DNA from: Ectobacillus antri
GTDB taxonomy: Bacteria; Bacillota; Bacilli; Bacillales; Bacillaceae_G
Direction: 5' to 3'
DNA: 64,000 bases
Assembly (NCBI RefSeq): GCF_003852715.1
Contig: NZ_RIAV01000007.1
Coordinates: forward strand, 62,001-126,000
Within the stretch, counting starts at the first letter, position 1, and every line of letters starts with the position of its first letter. Both the position numbers and the translations under genes were made by a program. The notes beneath the pieces were generated by a model. The model made no database searches. It was not told the origin of the DNA and saw only the letters and a list, made by a program, of their open reading frames with translations. Shown piece after piece: positions 37,730-46,657 of the stretch.

Positions 37730-38569
37730 TTTTACGTACCATCCAAGCCCAATCGCACCTTCACCTAAGTGCGTACCAATAACGGCACCAAAATAGCTAA
37801 GACTGACGTTCACATGAGGATACAACGCCTGTAGTTCAGCTTGCCAACGCTTTGCTTCTTCCTCGCAATTTGCATGAATGACCACAGCTTCCATCGGCAT
37901 ACCCTTACTTGCCTTCTCATCAAAGATTTCTATAATTCGCTTGAGCGCTTTTTTACGAGTACGAATCTTTTCAAACGGGACAATAACTTTGTCACGGAAA
38001 TATAATATCGGTTTGACCTGCAAAAGACTGCCGATAAAAGCAGCTGCGCTGTTTAAACGACCGCCGCGCTGCAGGTGATTTAAATCATCTACTACAAAAT
38101 AAGCATCCACGGTTTGTTTCATTTCATTCAAACGCGCAATAATAGCTTCCGGGCCTTGGCCTTCTTGTGCCATTTTTGCCGCCTCTCGTACATAAAAGCC
38201 CTGTACCGCACAGCTGATTTCAGAATCATATGTGTAGACGCGTGCATTTTCAATCATATTCCCCACTGTTGTTGCTGTTTGATACGTCCCGCTAATGCCA
38301 CTAGATAGATGAATACTAATAATCGCGTCATACTCTTTTGCCAAACGTTCAAACAATTCCACAAACAGTCCGATCGCCGGTTGTGACGTTTTCGGCAGTT
38401 CCTCTTGCTCACGAACTTTCATGTAGAACTGTAAATCCGTAATTTCCGTTTCTTCTTGATAAGAGGCATCACCGAAGGTTACATTCAACGGAACCATATG
38501 TATATCTAACCGATCTAGTACATCTTTTGGAATATACGCTGTACTGTCGGTGACAATCGCTGTTCTCAT
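37727..38569 (-). CDS. DegV family fatty-acid-binding protein
   Basis: A 280-residue DegV/FakB-like protein. Such proteins bind a fatty acid and can present it to a FakA kinase. The N-terminus MRTAIVTDSTAYIPKD, SQPAIGLFVELFERL, ISIHLSSGISGTYQTA and the RGGRLNSAAAFIGSLL motif are diagnostic. No FakA gene is in the window. The ATG has AAGGAAGGT. Confidence 0.9.
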   Translation of the reverse strand: MRTAIVTDSTAYIPKDVLDRLDIHMVPLNVTFGDASYQEETEITDLQFYMKVREQEELPKTSQPAIGLFVELFERLAKEYDAIISIHLSSGISGTYQTATTVGNMIENARVYTYDSEISCAVQGFYVREAAKMAQEGQGPEAIIARLNEMKQTVDAYFVVDDLNHLQRGGRLNSAAAFIGSLLQVKPILYFRDKVIVPFEKIRTRKKALKRIIEIFDEKASKGMPMEAVVIHANCEEEAKRWQAELQALYPHVNVSLSYFGAVIGTHLGEGAIGLGWYVK

Positions 38570-38861
38570 AAATTTACCTTCCTTTGACTTTTTATTATCT
38601 AATTGTACATGAAAATGAAGAACAGTGCATTAAATCATAGATAAATTCAAAATTTATATACGTACAAACACAAAATGCGACATGCTTTTTTGACTAAGAG
38701 AGAAAAACAAGTTTTATCTACTTGTAGTGAAAATCTAAACATACCGTTCTTCTCGATTGAAAGGTGTTAAAATACAAAAGCAAAACCTGCTTGTATGTAC
38801 TTGAAACATGCATAGCTTATGTGCTTTTTCCTCATTCTAATATGAAAAACAAGAAAAATAT

Positions 38862-38890
38862 TTGAATTTAAAAAAATACCCTTTTAGAAT
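38862..38890 (+). promoter_or_regulatory. Promoter of yvyE-LCP unit
   Basis: TTGAAT (38862-38867), 17-bp spacer, TAGAAT (38885-38890), about 40 bp before the start codon. The rest of the 360-bp gap after degV shows nothing else. Confidence 0.65.
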
Positions 38891-38929
38891 AGAATACATG
38901 TCATTGTATGAGATAGGGGCGTATAATCA

Positions 38930-39565
38930 TTGTTAAATCAATATTACACTGTAAAAGGGTATGGAGAGCATGAGATTATCATTGAAAAATCGCGGTTCAT
39001 TTGCTTTATAGATCGTGCCGAAACCGAGGAAGCGGCACAAGCTTTTATTCAGGGCATTAAGAAAAAACACCATAACGCTAATCATAACTGCTCTGCCTAC
39101 CTCATTGGGGAACACGATGAAATACAAAAAGCAAACGATGATGGTGAACCCAGCGGAACCGCAGGTGTACCAATGTTGGAAGTTCTAAAGAAAAAGAAAC
39201 TCAAGGACACAGTCGTTGTTGTAACCCGCTACTTTGGAGGAATTAAACTTGGTGCTGGTGGCCTAATTCGCGCGTATGGAAAAAGCGTAAGCGAAGGAGT
39301 TGCTCATACAGGTATCGTAGAGCGCCGCTTAATGCGTCATATGTGCACAAGCGTAGAGTACACCTTACTTGGAAAAGTAGAGAATGAACTGCGCGGCTCT
39401 GCTTTTTTGCTACAGCAGATAGAATATTTAGATCAAGTTACGTTTCATACGTATGTAGCGGAAGAAGAAACCGCCGCATTCGAAGATTGGATGGTTGAAC
39501 TGACAAACGGTCGCTGCGAAATTGTGTCCGCTGAGTCACTATATATTGAAATCGATGTTAATTAA
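38930..39565 (+). CDS. YigZ/Impact-family protein YvyE
   Basis: A 211-residue protein with the N-terminal UPF0029/Impact domain (IIEKSRFICFI, DDGEPSGTAGVPMLEVLKK, TRYFGGIKLGAGGLIRAYG) and the C-terminal DUF1949 ferredoxin-like domain. Members affect translation stress responses or act on peptides; exact role unknown. The start is a TTG at 38930 with AGGGGC 9 bp upstream; the N-terminal MLNQYYTVKGYGEHEI aligns with the B. subtilis protein. It lies 12 bp before the LCP gene, the same pair as B. subtilis yvyE-yvhJ. Confidence 0.9.
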   Translation: MLNQYYTVKGYGEHEIIIEKSRFICFIDRAETEEAAQAFIQGIKKKHHNANHNCSAYLIGEHDEIQKANDDGEPSGTAGVPMLEVLKKKKLKDTVVVVTRYFGGIKLGAGGLIRAYGKSVSEGVAHTGIVERRLMRHMCTSVEYTLLGKVENELRGSAFLLQQIEYLDQVTFHTYVAEEETAAFEDWMVELTNGRCEIVSAESLYIEIDVN

Positions 39566-39577
39566 AGGAGCACACAT

Positions 39578-40597
39578 ATGAAAGACCGCTATCAATATTT
39601 AATGCAACAAAAGAAAAAGAAAAAACGAAGACGTATTACTTTGCTGCTGATTATTTTACTGCTGTTTGGGGGCGGCGGATACTATGTATATAGTTCCTTC
39701 TCTTCTTTGCTTGACATTTACAGCGGAACAAAGACAAAACAGTCCAAGTTGCGCGAAGAAGAGGTCGAGATTACCAAAAAACCGTTTACTGTGCTGCTTA
39801 TGGGGGTAGAAGATTACTCTTCAGGCGGACATAACGGGCGCACAGATTCTTTGATTGTTGCAGCAGTGAATCCCAAAACACAACGTGTTACCATGATGAG
39901 TATCCCGCGCGACAGTTACGTCTCAATCCCAGGCCGAACGAAAAAAGATAAAATTAATGCAGCCTACGCATATGGAGGCGAACAACTCACGATTGACACA
40001 GTGGAGCAATTGCTACGCATACCGATTGATCATTATACGAAAATTGACTTTAACGGCTTTAAACAAATCGTTGATGCAGTCGGTGGTGTAACTGTGGATG
40101 TACCTTTTGACTTTGTAGAAGGGTCAGACTTGAATCCCCGTAAAGGCATTACATTTAAAAAAGGAAAGCAGCATTTAAATGGTGAAGAAGCACTTGCCTA
40201 TGCGCGTATGCGTAAGCACGACCCGCGCGGTGATTTCGGGAGGGCAGATCGTCAACGTCAATTGCTTTCTGCTATTTTTGAGAAAGTGAGCTCTCCATCC
40301 TCTTTATTAAAAGTAAACGATTTAGCAAAGGCAGTTGGTAAAAATATCAAAACGGATATTCCGGTTTCAGACGGCTTAGCACTATACAGGAAGTTTTCTA
40401 AGTTTAATGCACAATCCATTGAAACCTTGAAGCTCGAAGGTGAAGATGCAACGATTAACAGCATTTATTACTATCAGTTAGATGAGGAAAGTGTAGATAC
40501 GGTTCATGATACGTTTATGGATATATTAGAGCTTGTACCAAAAGAGGACTTAACAGAAGATACAACTGATAATACAAATGAAGAAAGCACGCAATAA
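39578..40597 (+). CDS. LytR-CpsA-Psr (LCP) family wall polymer ligase (TagV-like)
   Basis: Membrane enzyme that attaches lipid-linked wall teichoic acid or other glycopolymers to peptidoglycan. It has a basic cytoplasmic tail, one transmembrane segment (ITLLLIILLLFGGGGYYVYS) and an LCP domain with the conserved Arg/Asp set (NGRTDSLIVAAVNP, MMSIPRDSYVSIPG, RKHDPRGDFGRADRQRQLL). Length 339. The neighbourhood of TagO-type genes and ugd supports a wall-glycopolymer role; the acceptor polymer is inferred. Confidence 0.92.
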   Translation: MKDRYQYLMQQKKKKKRRRITLLLIILLLFGGGGYYVYSSFSSLLDIYSGTKTKQSKLREEEVEITKKPFTVLLMGVEDYSSGGHNGRTDSLIVAAVNPKTQRVTMMSIPRDSYVSIPGRTKKDKINAAYAYGGEQLTIDTVEQLLRIPIDHYTKIDFNGFKQIVDAVGGVTVDVPFDFVEGSDLNPRKGITFKKGKQHLNGEEALAYARMRKHDPRGDFGRADRQRQLLSAIFEKVSSPSSLLKVNDLAKAVGKNIKTDIPVSDGLALYRKFSKFNAQSIETLKLEGEDATINSIYYYQLDEESVDTVHDTFMDILELVPKEDLTEDTTDNTNEESTQ

Positions 40598-40628
40598 AGG
40601 AACTTGCACTGCAAGTTCCTTTATTTTT
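40596..40628 (+). terminator. Terminator of LCP gene
   Basis: AAAGGAACTTGCA-C-TGCAAGTTCCTTT followed by ATTTTT, a near-perfect 13-bp stem. Confidence 0.85.
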
Positions 40629-40680
40629 GGCTATGTTAACATCTGATGTTACTCATTGACAACAAACTTTAACAGAGCCT
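40629..40680 (+). repeat. Miniature copy C of the GGCTATGTTAA inverted-repeat family
   Basis: Only 52 bp: left terminus GGCTATGTTAA, right terminus CAACAAACTTTAACAGAGCC, matching both ends of the 127-bp copy at 59221-59347 with the middle missing. Sits in the gap between two converging genes. Confidence 0.6.
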
Positions 40681-40685
40681 ATTTT

Positions 40686-41762
40686 TTAAGTTCTTTTATC
40701 TGGTAGTAACAGCCCTATTTTTCGTAATAATCTTAAAACTGGGTTTGTTTTTCTCCCGGTTAATCCAATAATTTCTGCAAATAATTCAATGAAAAACAAC
40801 AAAATGAGAAATAGTACAATAGCTACTCGATAATTATAATATGGAAAAAACAAGGCAACCGTTCCGAATAAAATAGCGGCGCCGTATAAAATAAGCACCG
40901 TACGACGGTGGCTATATCCGATTCGCATTAAACAATGATGCAAATGGGATTTATCAGGCTTCATAATCCCTTTCTTATCCCCCACTCGTCTTACAACGGC
41001 AAAAAAAGTATCCGAAAGCGGGATAGCTAGCATAATTACTGGAATAAGCAAACTGGTAAGCGCTACACCTTTGAAAAATCCCAAAATGGACAGCAATGAG
41101 ATTGTATATCCTAAAAACAAAGAACCAACATCACCCATAAAAATTTTTGCCGGATGAAAGTTATATACAAGAAAACCAACATTGCTGCCAATTAACAATA
41201 CAATATAACCAACGAGCATGTATTGCTGCTGTGCAAAAGCAAACAACAGCATGATGGCGAGGGCGATGGTAGAAATCCCAACGGCTAAACCATCAAGTCC
41301 ATCAATAAGGTTAATGGAATTCGTCACAATAATAATCCAAACAAATGTAATGACATAACGCATCACATCAAAATTAACTTCACCGTAAAACGGAAGCATA
41401 AATTTGCTAATCGTAACTCCGTAGGCTATGGGAATAATTGCGGCAACGATTTGTCCCGCCAGTTTATACAGCGGCGGCAACGTATAAATGTCATCAATAA
41501 TCCCTACTAAAATAATAACAGCTGACCCGATTGCAACACCTTTAAAATTCGGAAAAGAGACCGGAAACATAATTAAACCGAGAATTACACCGCATACAAT
41601 AGCAATTCCTCCTGTGCGGGGAATTGCTGTTGTATGCACCTTCCGCTCATTTGGACGGTCCACTAAGCCAGCTTTATGAGAAGCGCGAATCAAAAGCGGT
41701 GTTGCGATGATAACTGTTAAAAAGCTGACTAAAAAAGCCGCAACATAAATACGTATATCCAT
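40686..41762 (-). CDS. TagO-type undecaprenyl-phosphate N-acetylglucosaminyl transferase, paralogue 1
   Basis: Polytopic membrane enzyme of the GlcNAc-1-P transferase family that starts glycopolymer synthesis on undecaprenyl phosphate. Motifs: VDRPNERKVHTTAIPRTGGI, the Mg-binding GIIDDIYTLPP, NSINLIDGLDGLAVGIS, FLVYNFHPAKIFMGDVGSLF and the KSHLHHCLMRIGYSHR loop. The frame is open to 41825; the ATG at 41762 starts the first transmembrane segment (358 residues). It lies 66 bp after ugd on the same strand. It is more distant from B. subtilis TagO than the gene at 43444, so it may serve another polymer (teichuronic acid or a capsule). Confidence 0.88.
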   Translation of the reverse strand: MDIRIYVAAFLVSFLTVIIATPLLIRASHKAGLVDRPNERKVHTTAIPRTGGIAIVCGVILGLIMFPVSFPNFKGVAIGSAVIILVGIIDDIYTLPPLYKLAGQIVAAIIPIAYGVTISKFMLPFYGEVNFDVMRYVITFVWIIIVTNSINLIDGLDGLAVGISTIALAIMLLFAFAQQQYMLVGYIVLLIGSNVGFLVYNFHPAKIFMGDVGSLFLGYTISLLSILGFFKGVALTSLLIPVIMLAIPLSDTFFAVVRRVGDKKGIMKPDKSHLHHCLMRIGYSHRRTVLILYGAAILFGTVALFFPYYNYRVAIVLFLILLFFIELFAEIIGLTGRKTNPVLRLLRKIGLLLPDKRT

Positions 41763-41828
41763 AAGAGCACCTGCCTTTAGAAAATGCATCATTTTAGTTT
41801 CTGTTAACAGCAGGTATTTATGCATACA

Positions 41829-43148
41829 TTATTGAGTTGTCAATGTCTCATTTCCAATCGCTTTACGACCAATCGAGTAATATTCTACGCCTGCCTCAAG
41901 CGCTTCCTGTAAAGAATAGACATTACGTCCATCAAAGATACGCGGCGTTTTCATTAACTCGACATAGCGCTTAAGAGGAATATGTATGATTTCTTTCCAT
42001 TCTGTCACAAGAAACGCCGCATCGGCATCTTGCAGTGCTTCTTCTGCTGCACTTGTATACAATAAATCGGGCAATACACGCTTCATATTACCCATTGCTT
42101 GCGGGTCGTATGCTCGTACAATAGCTCCTGCTGCTAGCAGTCGCTTAGCGATGACTATAGACGGTGCTTCCCGTATATCATCTGTATTTGGCTTAAAAGA
42201 AAGACCTAAAAGCGCAACCTTTTTTCCGGTCAGCATCATCACATTTTCTGCCATCTCCACCAATACTTCCTGTTGCTGGTTGTTAACCTCAATTACAGCC
42301 TTTAACAGCCGGAAGTCATGCTTTACATCACCCGCTATTTGCACAAGCGCATTTGTGTCTTTTGGAAAACAAGAACCGCCGTAACCGACGCCCGCTTTTA
42401 AGAATTGGGAACCAATTCGCATATCCATTCCCATACCACGTGCAACAGCTTCCACATCAGCACCTGTTTTTTGACAGATGTTTGCTATCTCATTAATAAA
42501 GCTAATCTTCGTTGCTAAAAATGCATTGGAGGCATATTTAATCATTTCTGAGCTGCGTACATCTGTAAAAAACATCGGAATTTCAAGCGGTTCATACAAC
42601 TCCTGCAACCATAACCTTGCTTTCTCATTCTCCGTTCCAATTACGATGCGATCTCCATGGAAAAAGTCATGTATACCAGATCCTTCTCTTAGAAACTCCG
42701 GATTAGAAGCAAACTCAACCTCTATCCCCGTTGGCAACCGCTTCGCCATACGCGCGCGCAGCCGTTCATTCGTTCCAACTGGCACCGTACTCTTGGTAAC
42801 AATAAGGGCTGATTCCGTTAGATGCGCTGCAATTGTATCACATGCGCTCTCAATGTAAGATAAATTTGCGGTGCCGTCCGGGTGCTGCGGCGTTCCTACA
42901 GCCAAAAAAATCAGATTTGCATATTGATACGCATACGAAGGATCACTTGTAAATTGTAGTGTCCCTCGTTCCAAACACTCTATCATTAACTCCTGTAAAC
43001 CAGGCTCATAAATCGGAATTTGTCCTTGTCGCAAAGCCGTAATTTTCTTGTGGTCGATATCCATACAAATGACATTGTGTCCCATTTTTGCCAAACCAAC
43101 ACCTGTCACCAAACCAACGTATCCTGTTCCAACAACTGTAACGTGCAT
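41829..43148 (-). CDS. ugd: UDP-glucose 6-dehydrogenase (Ugd/TuaD-like)
   Basis: NAD-dependent enzyme oxidising UDP-glucose to UDP-glucuronate, a precursor of teichuronic acid and similar polymers. N-terminal Rossmann loop VVGTGYVGLVTGVGLAKMG; catalytic Cys in GVGYGGSCFPKDT; substrate Lys in EMIKYASNAFLATKISFINE. ATG at 43148 with AGAGGTG (439 residues) rather than the open start at 43166. Co-directional with tagO paralogue 1, suggesting a two-gene unit for a uronic-acid polymer. Confidence 0.94.
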   Translation of the reverse strand: MHVTVVGTGYVGLVTGVGLAKMGHNVICMDIDHKKITALRQGQIPIYEPGLQELMIECLERGTLQFTSDPSYAYQYANLIFLAVGTPQHPDGTANLSYIESACDTIAAHLTESALIVTKSTVPVGTNERLRARMAKRLPTGIEVEFASNPEFLREGSGIHDFFHGDRIVIGTENEKARLWLQELYEPLEIPMFFTDVRSSEMIKYASNAFLATKISFINEIANICQKTGADVEAVARGMGMDMRIGSQFLKAGVGYGGSCFPKDTNALVQIAGDVKHDFRLLKAVIEVNNQQQEVLVEMAENVMMLTGKKVALLGLSFKPNTDDIREAPSIVIAKRLLAAGAIVRAYDPQAMGNMKRVLPDLLYTSAAEEALQDADAAFLVTEWKEIIHIPLKRYVELMKTPRIFDGRNVYSLQEALEAGVEYYSIGRKAIGNETLTTQ

Positions 43149-43334
43149 CACCACACCTCTTTCCAAATCATACTATCTCCCCTTTTATTATATATAAACA
43201 GTCTTACGATATTTTTTAAGAATATGTAAAAGCAAGGCTTGTATATCCATACTTTTGCCTTCTAAAAAACACCATAAAAAGACAGATTGTAACATTTTTC
43301 ATGTTATAGTAATCAATTTTACATGAAAAAAAGA

Positions 43335-43362
43335 TTGAATTCTCTTTTGTTTATGATACGAT
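43335..43362 (+). promoter_or_regulatory. Promoter of tagO
   Basis: TTGAAT (43335-43340), 16-bp spacer, TACGAT (43357-43362), about 80 bp before the GTG start. An inverted repeat TAACAT-N6-ATGTTA lies just upstream (about 43290-43309). Confidence 0.55.
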
Positions 43363-43443
43363 AGCTAATGAATGAAAAATACAGCATAAAGCCTGCACAT
43401 AGTTTGATTGAATAAAAACTATACTTAAGGGTGGGGAGTATTA

Positions 43444-44511
43444 GTGAACTTACAGCTTATTTACGCGTTTATCGCGTCTTTTATCACAGTGCTGCTCGTT
43501 ACCCCTTTCGTAATCAAGCTCGCATTTAAAATTGGTGCCGTAGACAAGCCGAACGCCCGAAAGGTACATCAAAAAATCACGCCGCGTATTGGTGGCCTTG
43601 CCATCTTTATTGGTGTAGTTGTTGGTTATTTTGTTAGCGGATTATACAACGAGCGAATGACAACGATTGTGGTAGGAGCGATTGTTATTGTAATAATCGG
43701 TGTTTTAGACGACATGTATGAGCTATCTGCAAAATGGAAATTTCTTGGTCAAGTATTTGTAGCCCTTTTAATTGTACGAAGCGGCTTAATGATTGATTAT
43801 GTAAATATTCCTTTTACAAATGACTCGTATGAACTTGGTTTATTTGCATATCCTTTAACAATATTTTGGATTGTAGGTATTACAAATGCCATTAACTTGA
43901 TTGATGGCTTAGATGGTTTATCGGCAGGCGTTTCTTCTATTGCTTTAACAACACTTGCTGTTATGGCCTTTTTAGGAAATACACCTCTTATACTAACGAT
44001 TGCTGTTATTGTAATCGCAAGTACAATTGCTTTCCTATTCTATAACTTTAACCCAGCAAAAATCTTCATGGGTGATACAGGGGCGTTGTTCCTTGGTTAT
44101 TGTATCTCCATTTTATCTTTGCTTGGCTTGTATAAGAGTGTTACCTTGTTTAGTTTAATTGTTCCTATCATTATTCTTGGTGTACCTATTTTTGATACAA
44201 GTTTTGCGATTATACGCAGGTTAGTAAACAAGCAACCCATTTCGGCACCTGATAAATCACATTTACACCATCGCTTACTTGCAATGGGCTTTTCTCACCG
44301 AAAAACGGTTTTGCTAATTTATATGTTTGGCATTTTCTTCAGCGTTAGTGCCATTGTATTTTCCAGACTGTTATTATGGCAGTCTATGCTAATCTTACTT
44401 GTACTTCTTCTAGTCGGTGAAATTATCGCCGAGGTAATTGGACTTGTTCATGAAAAATATAAGCCAATTATTTCTGTGTACCGAAAAGTAAAAGCACGTC
44501 TCGAAAACTAA
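43444..44511 (+). CDS. tagO: TagO, undecaprenyl-phosphate GlcNAc-1-phosphate transferase
   Basis: First enzyme of wall teichoic acid synthesis, a membrane protein of 355 residues with about ten transmembrane segments. It is strongly collinear with B. subtilis TagO: AVDKPNARKVHQKITPRIGG, GVLDDMYELSAKWKFLGQ, NAINLIDGLDGLSAGVSS, FLFYNFNPAKIFMGDTGALF, SAPDKSHLHHRLLAMGFSHR. Start is a GTG with GGGGAG. It is divergent from ugd and has its own promoter and terminator. Confidence 0.95.
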   Translation: MNLQLIYAFIASFITVLLVTPFVIKLAFKIGAVDKPNARKVHQKITPRIGGLAIFIGVVVGYFVSGLYNERMTTIVVGAIVIVIIGVLDDMYELSAKWKFLGQVFVALLIVRSGLMIDYVNIPFTNDSYELGLFAYPLTIFWIVGITNAINLIDGLDGLSAGVSSIALTTLAVMAFLGNTPLILTIAVIVIASTIAFLFYNFNPAKIFMGDTGALFLGYCISILSLLGLYKSVTLFSLIVPIIILGVPIFDTSFAIIRRLVNKQPISAPDKSHLHHRLLAMGFSHRKTVLLIYMFGIFFSVSAIVFSRLLLWQSMLILLVLLLVGEIIAEVIGLVHEKYKPIISVYRKVKARLEN

Positions 44512-44513
44512 TA

Positions 44514-44538
44514 AAAAGCGCCGCTCTGGCGCTTTTTT
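44514..44538 (+). terminator. Terminator of tagO
   Basis: AGCGCC-GCTCT-GGCGCT stem within A-run/T-run, followed by TTTTTT. Confidence 0.88.
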
Positions 44539-44666
44539 CTTTTGTGTAGCCCGCTTATCACTTCACAAATCTCTCTAAACTTAATTAAGTTTATACCACT
44601 CGTAGCTACGCTTTATAAAGACAGCTCTGTACTTGGCGGCGTGTGACAAATCGCTTTCTTCTTTGG

Positions 44667-44825
44667 GTCAACAACCCACCACTTAACGACCTTGCGGTCT
44701 GTTTGAAGTGGGGGTATCCTTGCCGATTTTAGATGAACGTCTATAGCCCAAGTGTTCTCTTTACCGCTCTAGTTACACTTGGTGTGTACTGTTTGGCAAT
44801 AATGGTTGCAGTATGATGACTGCGC
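44667..44825 (-). mobile_element. Relic of an IS200/IS605-type element right end
   Basis: Minus strand: a 27-codon open remnant ends VTRAVKRTLGL-stop at 44741, followed by a compound hairpin with arms ACCCCCACTT / AAGTGGTGGGT enclosing GACC-GCAA-GGTC, then GTTGAC. A subterminal palindrome after a tnpB 3' end, closing in TTGAC, is typical of IS605-type right ends. No intact transposase remains. The rest of 44541-45000 holds only the perfect palindrome AAACTTAATTAAGTTT (44577-44592). Confidence 0.5.
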
Positions 44826-44878
44826 GCTTAACAGAAGGTAACGATTGGTTGAAGCAAAAAGCATAACTTATGTAAATG

Positions 44879-45031
44879 CTATTTTTTCTCTACAGGTTGT
44901 GGCACCGGCTCATACAGTTCTTGGACTAAGCGGTCATATTCTCTCCTTGTAATTTCCTTGTTGTACAGCTTTAATAACAAATCTTTATGCGCTTTTGAGA
45001 ACGCCATTTTACTAATAATCTCTGGATACAT
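44879..45031 (-). CDS. Small hypothetical protein, 50 residues
   Basis: ATG at 45031 preceded by AAGGAGG with a 7-bp spacer, a textbook ribosome site. The product begins MYPEIISKMAFSKAHKDLLL, is rich in Lys/Glu and predicted helical, and ends with a Pro-rich tail (YEPVPQPVEKK). No domain is recognised. It is divergent from the cydAB genes and stands alone beside transposon debris. The strong ribosome site makes it a likely real gene. Confidence 0.55.
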   Translation of the reverse strand: MYPEIISKMAFSKAHKDLLLKLYNKEITRREYDRLVQELYEPVPQPVEKK

Positions 45032-45307
45032 CAAAAAGCCTCCTTACTGAACACAAACTTATGTTCGATTTATTATAGAGCATACTTTTCGATAAATCAA
45101 TTCTCTTACTTTCATTTTTCTCATGCATTAAGAAAAATGTCATATCTTTGTCACAAATGGTTTTAATTTTTAGAATTTTCAATTTTAAAAATATACTTTG
45201 ATATTATCACAATTACATTCTGCAAAACATATAAAAATATAAATATTTTTGAATAATTTCCCTTTACATGTAAGAAAATACTGGTAAAAACGAAGGAGAA
45301 CGTACAT

Positions 45308-46657
45308 ATGGATACAGTTACTTTATCGCGTGCCTTTTTCGGCACATCTCTTGCGTTCCATATCATTTTTGCCACACTCGGCATTGGACTGTCTCTTATG
45401 ATTCTGTTATTTGAGATTTTGTATCAATGGAAGAAAGACTCAGATTATGCAGTAATGGCAAAACGCTGGACAAAGGCTTTCGCGATTTTATTGGGCGTGG
45501 CCATTCCTACTGGGACAATTGTCGGGGTTCAGATTGCTTTACTTTGGCCAGGCTTCGCTAAAATTGTAGGACAAGTTATTGCTGTGCCTTTCCAAATTGA
45601 AATTTTTGCATTCTTCTTAGAAGCATTGTTTATGTCCATTTACGTGTATGCGGCCGACAAACTTTCTTCCTCTCTACGCTTACTTTCCCTATTTTTTGTT
45701 ATGATTGGCGCTACTGCATCTGGTATTTTAATTACATCTGCCAATACATGGATGAATACACCAGCCGGTTTTTCTATGCGTCCAGATGGTACAGTATATG
45801 ATGTAAATCCATGGGAAGCATTCTTTAACCCGAGTTTCTATACAGGTGCTTCACATGTTGTGATTACTGCTTATGCAGCAGGCGCAGGCATTGTGGCAGC
45901 TGTGGCAGGCTACAAGCTTCTCAAACGCAATCAAAGTGCACGTGAGATTGCCTATCATAAAAAAGGATTGCTACTAAGTTTAATTATGACCTTTGCAATG
46001 GGCATCATGATGTGGGTGACAGGTCATTCATCGGCTATTAATTTGCACGAGCATTCCCCTGAAAAACTCGCAGCTGCAGAAGGTCTATTTGAAACACAAT
46101 CCCATGCGCCGCTTGCTATTGGTGGCTTTGTAGATCCTGTTACACAAGAAGTGAAGTACGGCATTGAAATTCCATGGGCACTTAGTATTTTAACAGGCTT
46201 AAGTCCGGATACTGTTGTAAAAGGCTTAAATGAATTCCCGCCAGAAACATGGCCCCCGTTCTACACACATGTTTTTTTTAATCTCATGGTAGGTGCCGCG
46301 GGGTGGACAACAATGATTTCTGGGCTCGCGCTTGCCTATTGGTATTTTATCCACCATAAGCGAGGCGGGAAACTGCCGAAATGGTTGCTCTGGAGCATTG
46401 CTTCTATTGGCCCAGTGTCCATGCTTGGGATTGAGTTTGGTTGGATTTTCAGTTGCAGCGGTCGTCAACCATGGACGATTTACGGTTTTCAGCGTACAAC
46501 AGAGGCGGCCACACGTGCGGATTTCATTGCTCCAATGTATATGTTGTTCATCGTGTTGTATGTATTTCTCTCTGTGTTGACCGTTATCGTACTACGTACA
46601 TTTTTTAGACGACATCCGTTGCTTCCTGAGCTTGAAGGGAATGGGGGCAAAGTGTGA
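45308..46657 (+). CDS. Cytochrome bd-type quinol oxidase subunit I (CydA/YthA-like)
   Basis: Membrane quinol:O2 oxidoreductase subunit carrying the hemes. H18 (SLAFHIIFATLGIG) is the conserved low-spin/b595-site His, and FQIEIFAFFLEALF holds the two conserved acidic residues. At 449 residues it lacks a long Q-loop, like YthA or CioA. The signature normally written GWxxxExGRQPW reads GWIFSCSGRQPW here, so the usual Glu is absent. B. subtilis YthAB is linked to a bb'-type oxidase without heme d, and this protein resembles that class. cydB follows directly. Confidence 0.9.
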   Translation: MDTVTLSRAFFGTSLAFHIIFATLGIGLSLMILLFEILYQWKKDSDYAVMAKRWTKAFAILLGVAIPTGTIVGVQIALLWPGFAKIVGQVIAVPFQIEIFAFFLEALFMSIYVYAADKLSSSLRLLSLFFVMIGATASGILITSANTWMNTPAGFSMRPDGTVYDVNPWEAFFNPSFYTGASHVVITAYAAGAGIVAAVAGYKLLKRNQSAREIAYHKKGLLLSLIMTFAMGIMMWVTGHSSAINLHEHSPEKLAAAEGLFETQSHAPLAIGGFVDPVTQEVKYGIEIPWALSILTGLSPDTVVKGLNEFPPETWPPFYTHVFFNLMVGAAGWTTMISGLALAYWYFIHHKRGGKLPKWLLWSIASIGPVSMLGIEFGWIFSCSGRQPWTIYGFQRTTEAATRADFIAPMYMLFIVLYVFLSVLTVIVLRTFFRRHPLLPELEGNGGKV

